From Tritrichomonas musculus (lineage: Eukaryota; Parabasalia; Tritrichomonadida; Tritrichomonadidae), in assembly GCA_039105265.1 (NCBI GenBank), contig JAPFFF010000126.1, positions 1 to 43,660 on the forward strand: DNA of 43,660 nt, read 5' to 3'. Both the position numbers and the translations under genes were made by a program. Shown piece after piece: positions 1 through 12,792 of this stretch. The first letter of the stretch is position 1. Each line of letters begins with the position of its first letter. Under the pieces are notes generated by a model. That model did not search any database. It was given only the letters and a program-made list of their open reading frames with translations, and was not told where the DNA came from.

Positions 1-124
1 TTCTCTTCCAAGCAGCATCGATTCTCTTCCAAACAACAACGATTCTCTTCCAAACAACAACGATTCTCTTCCAAACAACAACGATTCTCTTCCAAGCAGC
101 ATCGATTCTCTTCCAAGCAGCATC

Positions 125-1426
125 GATTCTCTTCCAAACAACAACGATTCTCTTCCAAACAACAACGATTCTCTTCCAAACAACAACGATTCTCTTCCAA
201 GCAGCATCGATTCTCTTCCAAGCAGCATCGATTATCTCCCAAACAACAACGATTCTCTTCCAAACAACAACGATTCTCTTCCAAACAACAACGATTCTCT
301 TCCAAACAACAACGATTCTCTTCCAAGCAGCATCGATTCTCTTCCAAGCAGCATCGATTCTCTTCCAAACAACAACGATTCTCTTCCAAACAACAACGAT
401 TCTCTTCCAAACAACAACGATTCTCTTCCAAGTAGCATCGATTCTCTTCCATGCAGCATCGATTCTCTTCCAAACAACAACGATTCTCTTCCAAGCAGCA
501 TCGATTCTCTTCCAAACAACAACGATTCTCTTCCAAACAACAACGATTCTCTTCCAAACAACAACGATTCTCTTCCAAGCAGCATCGATTCTCTTCCAAA
601 CAACAACGATTCTCTTCCAAACAACAACGATTCTCTTCCAAACAACAACGATTCTCTTCCAAGCAGCATCGATTCTCTTCCAAGCAGCATCGATTCTCTT
701 CCAAACAACAACGATTCTCTTCCAAGCAGCATCGATTCTCTTCCAAACAACAACGATTCTCTTCCAAACAACAACGATTCTCTTCCAAACAACAACGATT
801 CTCTTCCAAGTAGCATCGATTCTCTTCCATGCAGCATCGATTCTCTTCCAAACAACAACGATTCTCTTCCAAGCAGCATCGATTCTCTTCCAAACAACAA
901 CGATTCTCTTCCAAACAACAACGATTCTCTTCCAAACAACAACGATTCTCTTCCAAGCAGCATCGATTCTCTTCCAAACAACAACGATTCTCTTCCAAAC
1001 AACAACGATTCTCTTCCAAACAACAACGATTCTCTTCCAAACAACAACGATTCTCTTCCAAACAACAACGATTCTCTTCCAAGCAGCATCGATTCTCTTC
1101 CAAGCAGCATCGATTATCTCCTAAACAACAACGATTCTCTTCCAAGCAGCATCGATTCTCTTCCAAGCAGCATCGATTCTCTTCCAAGCAGCATCGATTC
1201 TCTTCCAAGCAGCATCGATTCTCTTCCAAACAACAACGATTCTCTTCCAAGCAGCATCGATTCTCTTCCAAGCAGCATCGATTATCTCCTAAACAACAAC
1301 GATTCTCTTCCAAGCAGCATCGATTCTCTTCCAAGCAGCATCGATTCTCTTCCAAGCAGCATCGATTCTCTTCCAAACAACAACGATTCTCTTCCAAGCA
1401 GCATCGATTCTCTTCCAAGCAGCATC
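125..1426 (+). repeat. Higher-order block A, copy 1 (1,533-bp offset)
   Basis: About 62 monomers whose order recurs at 1,658-2,959, an offset of 1,533 bp (73 monomers). The block carries two TAG+ATG unit pairs (ATG at 451 and 829) and two Yt units (T at 1,122 and 1,290), each matched in copy 2. Left of 125 the number of N units differs (three here, four in copy 2). To the right, copy 2 has three extra monomers. The ends are therefore places where unit counts diverge, not transposon-like termini. Confidence 0.85.
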
Positions 1427-1657
1427 GATTCTCTTCCAAGCAGCATCGATTCTCTTCCAAACAACAACGATTCTCTTCCAAACAACAACGATTCTCTTCC
1501 AAACAACAACGATTCTCTTCCAAACAACAACGATTCTCTTCCAAGCAGCATCGATTCTCTTCCAAGCAGCATCGATTATCTCCCAAACAACAACGATTCT
1601 CTTCCAAGCAGCATCGATTCTCTTCCAAGCAGCATCGATTCTCTTCCAAACAACAAC

Positions 1658-2959
1658 GATTCTCTTCCAAACAACAACGATTCTCTTCCAAACAACAACG
1701 ATTCTCTTCCAAACAACAACGATTCTCTTCCAAGCAGCATCGATTCTCTTCCAAGCAGCATCGATTATCTCCCAAACAACAACGATTCTCTTCCAAACAA
1801 CAACGATTCTCTTCCAAACAACAACGATTCTCTTCCAAACAACAACGATTCTCTTCCAAGCAGCATCGATTCTCTTCCAAGCAGCATCGATTCTCTTCCA
1901 AACAACAACGATTCTCTTCCAAACAACAACGATTCTCTTCCAAACAACAACGATTCTCTTCCAAGTAGCATCGATTCTCTTCCATGCAGCATCGATTCTC
2001 TTCCAAACAACAACGATTCTCTTCCAAGCAGCATCGATTCTCTTCCAAACAACAACGATTCTCTTCCAAACAACAACGATTCTCTTCCAAACAACAACGA
2101 TTCTCTTCCAAGCAGCATCGATTCTCTTCCAAACAACAACGATTCTCTTCCAAACAACAACGATTCTCTTCCAAACAACAACGATTCTCTTCCAAGCAGC
2201 ATCGATTCTCTTCCAAGCAGCATCGATTCTCTTCCAAACAACAACGATTCTCTTCCAAGCAGCATCGATTCTCTTCCAAACAACAACGATTCTCTTCCAA
2301 ACAACAACGATTCTCTTCCAAACAACAACGATTCTCTTCCAAGTAGCATCGATTCTCTTCCATGCAGCATCGATTCTCTTCCAAACAACAACGATTCTCT
2401 TCCAAGCAGCATCGATTCTCTTCCAAACAACAACGATTCTCTTCCAAACAACAACGATTCTCTTCCAAACAACAACGATTCTCTTCCAAGCAGCATCGAT
2501 TCTCTTCCAAACAACAACGATTCTCTTCCAAACAACAACGATTCTCTTCCAAACAACAACGATTCTCTTCCAAACAACAACGATTCTCTTCCAAACAACA
2601 ACGATTCTCTTCCAAGCAGCATCGATTCTCTTCCAAGCAGCATCGATTATCTCCTAAACAACAACGATTCTCTTCCAAGCAGCATCGATTCTCTTCCAAG
2701 CAGCATCGATTCTCTTCCAAGCAGCATCGATTCTCTTCCAAGCAGCATCGATTCTCTTCCAAACAACAACGATTCTCTTCCAAGCAGCATCGATTCTCTT
2801 CCAAGCAGCATCGATTATCTCCTAAACAACAACGATTCTCTTCCAAGCAGCATCGATTCTCTTCCAAGCAGCATCGATTCTCTTCCAAGCAGCATCGATT
2901 CTCTTCCAAACAACAACGATTCTCTTCCAAGCAGCATCGATTCTCTTCCAAGCAGCATC
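1658..2959 (+). repeat. Higher-order block A, copy 2
   Basis: Repeats the monomer order of 125-1,426. The barcodes match at a constant offset: ATG units at 1,984 and 2,362, Yt units at 2,655 and 2,823. A direct tandem duplication of 73 monomers explains this most simply. Confidence 0.85.
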
Positions 2960-2980
2960 GATTCTCTTCCAAACAACAAC

Positions 2981-5900
2981 GATTCTCTTCCAAGCAGCAT
3001 CGATTCTCTTCCAAGCAGCATCGATTCTCTTCCAAGCAGCATCGATTCTCTTCCAAACAACAACGATTCTCTTCCAAACAACAACGATTCTCTTCCAAAC
3101 AACAACGATTCTCTTCCAAACAACAACGATTCTCTTCCAAGCAGCATCGATTCTCTTCCAAGCAGCATCGATTATCTCCCAAACAACAACGATTCTCTTC
3201 CAAGCAGCATCGATTCTCTTCCAAGCAGCATCGATTCTCTTCCAAACAACAACGATTCTCTTCCAAACAACAACGATTCTCTTCCAAACAACAACGATTC
3301 TCTTCCAAGTAGCATCGATTCTCTTCCAAGCAGCATCGATTATCTCCCAAACAACAACGATTCTCTTCCAAGCAGCATCGATTCTCTTCCAAACAACAAC
3401 GATTCTCTTCCAAACAACAACGATTCTCTTCCAAACAACAACGATTCTCTTCCAAACAACAACGATTCTCTTCCAAACAACAACGATTCTCTTCCAAGCA
3501 GCATCGATTCTCTTCCAAGCAGCATCGATTATCTCCCAAACAACAACGATTCTCTTCCAAGCAGCATCGATTCTCTTCCAAGCAGCATCGATTCTCTTCC
3601 AAACAACAACGATTCTCTTCCAAACAACAACGATTCTCTTCCAAGCAGCATCGATTCTCTTCCAAGCAGCATCGATTATCTCCCAAACAACAACGATTCT
3701 CTTCCAAACAACAACGATTCTCTTCCAAGCAGCATCGATTCTCTTCCAAACAACAACGATTCTCTTCCAAGCAGCATCGATTCTCTTCCAAGCAGCATCG
3801 ATTCTCTTCCAAGCAGCATCGATTCTCTTCCAAGCAGCATCGATTCTCTTCCAAACAACAACGATTCTCTTCCAAACAACAACGATTCTCTTCCAAACAA
3901 CAACGATTCTCTTCCAAACAACAACGATTCTCTTCCAAGTAGCATCGATTCTCTTCCATGCAGCATCGATTATCTCCCAAACAACAACGATTCTCTTCCA
4001 AGCAGCATCGATTCTCTTCCAAACAACAACGATTCTCTTCCAAACAACAACGATTCTCTTCCAAACAACAACGATTCTCTTCCAAGCAGCATCGATTCTC
4101 TTCCAAGCAGCATCGATTCTCTTCCAAACAACAACGATTCTCTTCCAAACAACAACGATTCTCTTCCAAACAACAACGATTCTCTTCCAAACAACAATGA
4201 TTCTCTTCCAAGCAGCATCGATTCTCTTCCAAACAACAACGATTCTCTTCCAAACAACAACGATTCTCTTCCAAACAACAACGATTCTCTTCCAAGCAGC
4301 ATCGATTCTCTTCCAAGCAGCATCGATTCTCTTCCAAACAACAACGATTCTCTTCCAAGCAGCATCGATTCTCTTCCAAGCAGCATCGATTCTCTTCCAA
4401 ACAACAACGATTCTCTTCCAAACAACAACGATTCTCTTCCAAACAACAACGATTCTCTTCCAAGCAGCATCGATTCTCTTCCAAACAACAACGATTCTCT
4501 TCTAAACAACAACGATTCTCTTCCAAACAACAACGATTCTCTTCCAAACAACAACGATTCTCTTCCAAGTAGCATCGATTCTCTTCCATGCAGCATCGAT
4601 TATCTCCCAAACAACAACGATTCTCTTCCAAGCAGCATCGATTCTCTTCAAAACAACAACGATTCTCTTCCAAACAACAACGATTCTCTTCCAAACAACA
4701 ACGATTCTCTTCCAAGCAGCATCGATTCTCTTCCAAACAACAACGATTCTCTTCCAAACAACAACGATTCTCTTCCAAACAACAACGATTCTCTTCCAAG
4801 CAGCATCGATTCTCTTCCAAGCAGCATCGATTCTCTTCCAAACAACAACGATTCTCTTCCAAGCAGCATCGATTCTCTTCCAAGCAGCATCGATTCTCTT
4901 CCAAGCAGCATCGATTCTCTTCCAAACAACAACGATTCTCTTCCAAGCAGCATCGATTCTCTTCCAAGCAGCATCGATTCTCTTCCAAGCAGCATCGATT
5001 CTCTTCCAAACAACAACGATTCTCTTCCAAACAACAACGATTCTCTTCCAAGCAGCATCGATTCTCTTCCAAACAACAACGATTCTCTTCCAAACAACAA
5101 CGATTCTCTTCCAAACAACAACGATTCTCTTCCAAACAACAACGATTCTCTTCCAAGCAGCATCGATTCTCTTCCAAGCAGCATCGATTCTCTTCCAAAC
5201 AACAACGATTCTCTTCCAAGCAGCATCGATTATCTCCCAAACAACAACGATTCTCTTCCAAACAACAACGATTCTCTTCCAAGCAGCATCGATTCTCTTC
5301 CAAGCAGCATCGATTCTCTTCCAAGCAGCATCGATTCTCTTCCAAACAACAACGATTCTCTTCCAAACAACAACGATTCTCTTCCAAGCAGCATCGATTC
5401 TCTTCCAAGCAGCATCGATTATCTCCCAAACAACAACGATTCTCTTCCAAGCAGCATCGATTCTCTTCCAAGCAGCATCGATTCTCTTCCAAACAACAAC
5501 GATTCTCTTCCAAACAACAACGATTCTCTTCCAAACAACAACGATTCTCTTCCAAGTAGCATCGATTCTCTTCCAAGCAGCATCGATTCTCTTCCAAACA
5601 ACAACGATTCTCTTCCAAACAACAACGATTCTCTTCCAAACAACAACGATTCTCTTCCAAACAACAACGATTCTCTTCCAAACAACAACGATTCTCTTCC
5701 AAGCAGCATCGATTCTCTTCCAAGCAGCATCGATTATCTCCTAAACAACAACGATTCTCTTCCAAGCAGCATCGATTCTCTTCCAAGCAGCATCGATTCT
5801 CTTCCAAGCAGCATCGATTCTCTTCCAAGCAGCATCGATTATCTCCCAAACAACAACGATTCTCTTCCAAGCAGCATCGATTATCTCCCAAACAACAACG

Positions 5901-7222
5901 ATTCTCTTCCAAGCAGCATCGATTCTCTTCCAAGCAGCATCGATTCTCTTCCAAGCAGCATCGATTCTCTTCCAAGCAGCATCGATTCTCTTCCAAGCAG
6001 CATCGATTATCTCCCAAACAACAACGATTCTCTTCCAAGCAGCATCGATTCTCTTCCAAGCAGCATCGATTCTCTTCCAAGCAGCATCGATTCTCTTCCA
6101 AGCAGCATCGATTCTCTTCCAAGCAGCATCGATTCTCTTCCAAGCAGCATCGATTCTCTTCCAAACAACAACGATTCTCTTCCAAGCAGCATCGATTCTC
6201 TTCCAAGCAGCATCGATTCTCTTCCAAGCAGCATCGATTCTCTTCCAAACAACAACGATTCTCTTCCAAACAACAACGATTCTCTTCCAAACAACAACGA
6301 TTCTCTTCCAAACAACAACGATTCTCTTCCAAGCAGCATCGATTCTCTTCCAAGCAGCATCGATTATCTCCCAAACAACAACGATTCTCTTCCAAGCAGC
6401 ATCGATTCTCTTCCAAGCAGCATCGATTCTCTTCCAAACAACAACGATTCTCTTCCAAACAACAACGATTCTCTTCCAAACAACAACGATTCTCTTCCAA
6501 GTAGCATCGATTCTCTTCCAAGCAGCATCGATTATCTCCCAAACAACAACGATTCTCTTCCAAGCAGCATCGATTCTCTTCCAAACAACAACGATTCTCT
6601 TCCAAACAACAACGATTCTCTTCCAAACAACAACGATTCTCTTCCAAACAACAACGATTCTCTTCCAAACAACAACGATTCTCTTCCAAGCAGCATCGAT
6701 TCTCTTCCAAGCAGCATCGATTATCTCCCAAACAACAACGATTCTCTTCCAAGCAGCATCGATTCTCTTCCAAGCAGCATCGATTCTCTTCCAAACAACA
6801 ACGATTCTCTTCCAAACAACAACGATTCTCTTCCAAGCAGCATCGATTCTCTTCCAAGCAGCATCGATTATCTCCCAAACAACAACGATTCTCTTCCAAA
6901 CAACAACGATTCTCTTCCAAGCAGCATCGATTCTCTTCCAAACAACAACGATTCTCTTCCAAGCAGCATCGATTCTCTTCCAAGCAGCATCGATTCTCTT
7001 CCAAGCAGCATCGATTCTCTTCCAAACAACAACGATTCTCTTCCAAACAACAACGATTCTCTTCCAAACAACAACGATTCTCTTCCAAACAACAACGATT
7101 CTCTTCCAAACAACAACGATTCTCTTCCAAGTAGCATCGATTCTCTTCCATGCAGCATCGATTATCTCCCAAACAACAACGATTCTCTTCCAAGCAGCAT
7201 CGATTCTCTTCCAAACAACAAC
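2981..7222 (+). repeat. Higher-order block B, copy 1 (4,499-bp offset)
   Basis: About 202 monomers whose order recurs at 7,480-11,721. Shared private changes include an N unit ending in T (4,198, matched at 8,697), a head ending in A (4,650, matched at 9,149), a CTA unit (4,503, matched at 9,002) and a Yt unit (5,742, matched at 10,241). The offset is 214 monomers plus 5 bp, because the one oversized monomer lies between the copies. Inside the block, about 3.34-3.97 kb also resembles 6.53-7.16 kb (offset 3,192 bp), differing by one N/S exchange. Confidence 0.9.
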
Positions 7223-7243
7223 GATTCTCTTCCAAGCAGCATC

Positions 7244-7437
7244 GATTCTCTTCCAAGCAACATCGATTCTCTTCCAAGCAGCATCGATTCTCTTCCAAGC
7301 AGCATCGATTCTCTTCCAAACAACAACGATTCTCTTCCAAACAACAACGATTCTCTTCCAAACAACAACGATTCTCTTCCAAGCAGCAACGATTCTCTTC
7401 CAAACAACAACGATTCTCTTCCAAAACGAACAGCATC
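7244..7437 (+). repeat. Irregular patch: two S/N hybrid monomers and a 26-bp monomer
   Basis: At 7,244-7,264 an S unit carries the N base at position 17 (A at 7,260). At 7,370-7,390 an S unit carries the N base at position 20. At 7,412-7,437 the monomer is 26 bp, its tail reading AAAACGAACAGCATC after the common head. The 26-bp unit moves the repeat phase by +5, so every reading frame changes here. These are the only S/N hybrid monomers I saw, and the patch lies exactly between the two copies of block B. It may mark the exchange junction or be a sequencing or assembly flaw. Confidence 0.9.
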
Positions 7438-7479
7438 GATTCTCTTCCAAACAACAACGATTCTCTTCCAAGCAGCATC

Positions 7480-10400
7480 GATTCTCTTCCAAGCAGCATC
7501 GATTCTCTTCCAAGCAGCATCGATTCTCTTCCAAGCAGCATCGATTCTCTTCCAAACAACAACGATTCTCTTCCAAACAACAACGATTCTCTTCCAAACA
7601 ACAACGATTCTCTTCCAAACAACAACGATTCTCTTCCAAGCAGCATCGATTCTCTTCCAAGCAGCATCGATTATCTCCCAAACAACAACGATTCTCTTCC
7701 AAGCAGCATCGATTCTCTTCCAAGCAGCATCGATTCTCTTCCAAACAACAACGATTCTCTTCCAAACAACAACGATTCTCTTCCAAACAACAACGATTCT
7801 CTTCCAAGTAGCATCGATTCTCTTCCAAGCAGCATCGATTATCTCCCAAACAACAACGATTCTCTTCCAAGCAGCATCGATTCTCTTCCAAACAACAACG
7901 ATTCTCTTCCAAACAACAACGATTCTCTTCCAAACAACAACGATTCTCTTCCAAACAACAACGATTCTCTTCCAAACAACAACGATTCTCTTCCAAGCAG
8001 CATCGATTCTCTTCCAAGCAGCATCGATTATCTCCCAAACAACAACGATTCTCTTCCAAGCAGCATCGATTCTCTTCCAAGCAGCATCGATTCTCTTCCA
8101 AACAACAACGATTCTCTTCCAAACAACAACGATTCTCTTCCAAGCAGCATCGATTCTCTTCCAAGCAGCATCGATTATCTCCCAAACAACAACGATTCTC
8201 TTCCAAACAACAACGATTCTCTTCCAAGCAGCATCGATTCTCTTCCAAACAACAACGATTCTCTTCCAAGCAGCATCGATTCTCTTCCAAGCAGCATCGA
8301 TTCTCTTCCAAGCAGCATCGATTCTCTTCCAAGCAGCATCGATTCTCTTCCAAACAACAACGATTCTCTTCCAAACAACAACGATTCTCTTCCAAACAAC
8401 AACGATTCTCTTCCAAACAACAACGATTCTCTTCCAAGTAGCATCGATTCTCTTCCATGCAGCATCGATTATCTCCCAAACAACAACGATTCTCTTCCAA
8501 GCAGCATCGATTCTCTTCCAAACAACAACGATTCTCTTCCAAACAACAACGATTCTCTTCCAAACAACAACGATTCTCTTCCAAGCAGCATCGATTCTCT
8601 TCCAAGCAGCATCGATTCTCTTCCAAACAACAACGATTCTCTTCCAAACAACAACGATTCTCTTCCAAACAACAACGATTCTCTTCCAAACAACAATGAT
8701 TCTCTTCCAAGCAGCATCGATTCTCTTCCAAACAACAACGATTCTCTTCCAAACAACAACGATTCTCTTCCAAACAACAACGATTCTCTTCCAAGCAGCA
8801 TCGATTCTCTTCCAAGCAGCATCGATTCTCTTCCAAACAACAACGATTCTCTTCCAAGCAGCATCGATTCTCTTCCAAGCAGCATCGATTCTCTTCCAAA
8901 CAACAACGATTCTCTTCCAAACAACAACGATTCTCTTCCAAACAACAACGATTCTCTTCCAAGCAGCATCGATTCTCTTCCAAACAACAACGATTCTCTT
9001 CTAAACAACAACGATTCTCTTCCAAACAACAACGATTCTCTTCCAAACAACAACGATTCTCTTCCAAGTAGCATCGATTCTCTTCCATGCAGCATCGATT
9101 ATCTCCCAAACAACAACGATTCTCTTCCAAGCAGCATCGATTCTCTTCAAAACAACAACGATTCTCTTCCAAACAACAACGATTCTCTTCCAAACAACAA
9201 CGATTCTCTTCCAAGCAGCATCGATTCTCTTCCAAACAACAACGATTCTCTTCCAAACAACAACGATTCTCTTCCAAACAACAACGATTCTCTTCCAAGC
9301 AGCATCGATTCTCTTCCAAGCAGCATCGATTCTCTTCCAAACAACAACGATTCTCTTCCAAGCAGCATCGATTCTCTTCCAAGCAGCATCGATTCTCTTC
9401 CAAGCAGCATCGATTCTCTTCCAAACAACAACGATTCTCTTCCAAGCAGCATCGATTCTCTTCCAAGCAGCATCGATTCTCTTCCAAGCAGCATCGATTC
9501 TCTTCCAAACAACAACGATTCTCTTCCAAACAACAACGATTCTCTTCCAAGCAGCATCGATTCTCTTCCAAACAACAACGATTCTCTTCCAAACAACAAC
9601 GATTCTCTTCCAAACAACAACGATTCTCTTCCAAACAACAACGATTCTCTTCCAAGCAGCATCGATTCTCTTCCAAGCAGCATCGATTCTCTTCCAAACA
9701 ACAACGATTCTCTTCCAAGCAGCATCGATTATCTCCCAAACAACAACGATTCTCTTCCAAACAACAACGATTCTCTTCCAAGCAGCATCGATTCTCTTCC
9801 AAGCAGCATCGATTCTCTTCCAAGCAGCATCGATTCTCTTCCAAACAACAACGATTCTCTTCCAAACAACAACGATTCTCTTCCAAGCAGCATCGATTCT
9901 CTTCCAAGCAGCATCGATTATCTCCCAAACAACAACGATTCTCTTCCAAGCAGCATCGATTCTCTTCCAAGCAGCATCGATTCTCTTCCAAACAACAACG
10001 ATTCTCTTCCAAACAACAACGATTCTCTTCCAAACAACAACGATTCTCTTCCAAGTAGCATCGATTCTCTTCCAAGCAGCATCGATTCTCTTCCAAACAA
10101 CAACGATTCTCTTCCAAACAACAACGATTCTCTTCCAAACAACAACGATTCTCTTCCAAACAACAACGATTCTCTTCCAAACAACAACGATTCTCTTCCA
10201 AGCAGCATCGATTCTCTTCCAAGCAGCATCGATTATCTCCTAAACAACAACGATTCTCTTCCAAGCAGCATCGATTCTCTTCCAAGCAGCATCGATTCTC
10301 TTCCAAGCAGCATCGATTCTCTTCCAAGCAGCATCGATTATCTCCCAAACAACAACGATTCTCTTCCAAGCAGCATCGATTATCTCCCAAACAACAACGA

Positions 10401-11721
10401 TTCTCTTCCAAGCAGCATCGATTCTCTTCCAAGCAGCATCGATTCTCTTCCAAGCAGCATCGATTCTCTTCCAAGCAGCATCGATTCTCTTCCAAGCAGC
10501 ATCGATTATCTCCCAAACAACAACGATTCTCTTCCAAGCAGCATCGATTCTCTTCCAAGCAGCATCGATTCTCTTCCAAGCAGCATCGATTCTCTTCCAA
10601 GCAGCATCGATTCTCTTCCAAGCAGCATCGATTCTCTTCCAAGCAGCATCGATTCTCTTCCAAACAACAACGATTCTCTTCCAAGCAGCATCGATTCTCT
10701 TCCAAGCAGCATCGATTCTCTTCCAAGCAGCATCGATTCTCTTCCAAACAACAACGATTCTCTTCCAAACAACAACGATTCTCTTCCAAACAACAACGAT
10801 TCTCTTCCAAACAACAACGATTCTCTTCCAAGCAGCATCGATTCTCTTCCAAGCAGCATCGATTATCTCCCAAACAACAACGATTCTCTTCCAAGCAGCA
10901 TCGATTCTCTTCCAAGCAGCATCGATTCTCTTCCAAACAACAACGATTCTCTTCCAAACAACAACGATTCTCTTCCAAACAACAACGATTCTCTTCCAAG
11001 TAGCATCGATTCTCTTCCAAGCAGCATCGATTATCTCCCAAACAACAACGATTCTCTTCCAAGCAGCATCGATTCTCTTCCAAACAACAACGATTCTCTT
11101 CCAAACAACAACGATTCTCTTCCAAACAACAACGATTCTCTTCCAAACAACAACGATTCTCTTCCAAACAACAACGATTCTCTTCCAAGCAGCATCGATT
11201 CTCTTCCAAGCAGCATCGATTATCTCCCAAACAACAACGATTCTCTTCCAAGCAGCATCGATTCTCTTCCAAGCAGCATCGATTCTCTTCCAAACAACAA
11301 CGATTCTCTTCCAAACAACAACGATTCTCTTCCAAGCAGCATCGATTCTCTTCCAAGCAGCATCGATTATCTCCCAAACAACAACGATTCTCTTCCAAAC
11401 AACAACGATTCTCTTCCAAGCAGCATCGATTCTCTTCCAAACAACAACGATTCTCTTCCAAGCAGCATCGATTCTCTTCCAAGCAGCATCGATTCTCTTC
11501 CAAGCAGCATCGATTCTCTTCCAAACAACAACGATTCTCTTCCAAACAACAACGATTCTCTTCCAAACAACAACGATTCTCTTCCAAACAACAACGATTC
11601 TCTTCCAAACAACAACGATTCTCTTCCAAGTAGCATCGATTCTCTTCCATGCAGCATCGATTATCTCCCAAACAACAACGATTCTCTTCCAAGCAGCATC
11701 GATTCTCTTCCAAACAACAAC
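7480..11721 (+). repeat. Higher-order block B, copy 2
   Basis: Copy of 2,981-7,222 in direct orientation. I found the same monomer order in every stretch I compared, including the rare substitutions. This is the longest near-perfect duplication in the window and so probably one of the youngest (inference from identity, not from a computed distance). Confidence 0.9.
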
Positions 11722-12792
11722 GATTCTCTTCCAAACAACAACGATTCTCTTCCAAACAACAACGATTCTCTTCCAAGCAGCATCGATTCTCTTCCAAGCA
11801 GCATCGATTCTCTTCCAAACAACAACGATTCTCTTCCAAACAACAACGATTCTCTTCCAAACAACAACGATTCTCTTCCAAGCAGCATCGATTCTCTTCC
11901 AAACAACAACGATTCTCTTCCAAACAACAACGATTCTCTTCCAAACAACAACGATTCTCTTCCAAGCAGCATCGATTCTCTTCCAAGCAGCATCGATTCT
12001 CTTCCAAACAACAACGATTCTCTTCCAAGCAGCATCGATTCTCTTCCAAACAACAACGATTCTCTTCCAAACAACAACGATTCTCTTCCAAACAACAACG
12101 ATTCTCTTCCAAGCAGCATCGATTCTCTTCCAAACAACAACGATTCTCTTCCAAACAACAACGATTCTCTTCCAAACAACAACGATTCTCTTCCAAGCAG
12201 CATCGATTCTCTTCCAAGCAGCATCGATTCTCTTCCAAACAACAACGATTCTCTTCCAAACAACAACGATTCTCTTCCAAACAACAACGATTCTCTTCCA
12301 AGCAGCATCGATTCTCTTCCAAGCAGCATCGATTATCTCCCAAACAACAACGATTCTCTTCCAAACAACAACGATTCTCTTCCAAACAACAACGATTCTC
12401 TTCCAAACAACAACGATTCTCTTCCAAGCAGCATCGATTCTCTTCCAAGCAGCATCGATTCTCTTCCAAACAACAACGATTCTCTTCCAAACAACAACGA
12501 TTCTCTTCCAAACAACAACGATTCTCTTCCAAGTAGCATCGATTCTCTTCCATGCAGCATCGATTCTCTTCCAAACAACAACGATTCTCTTCCAAGCAGC
12601 ATCGATTCTCTTCCAAACAACAACGATTCTCTTCCAAACAACAACGATTCTCTTCCAAACAACAACGATTCTCTTCCAAGCAGCATCGATTCTCTTCCAA
12701 ACAACAACGATTCTCTTCCAAACAACAACGATTCTCTTCCAAACAACAACGATTCTCTTCCAAGCAGCATCGATTCTCTTCCAAGCAGCATC
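10126..12792 (+). repeat. Higher-order block C, copy 1
   Basis: About 127 monomers beginning NNN-SS-Yt (T at 10,241) and ending after the TAG+ATG pair with its ATG at 12,552. The order recurs at an offset of 2,562 bp (122 monomers). The left part also belongs to block B copy 2, so nested copying events have occurred. Confidence 0.85.
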
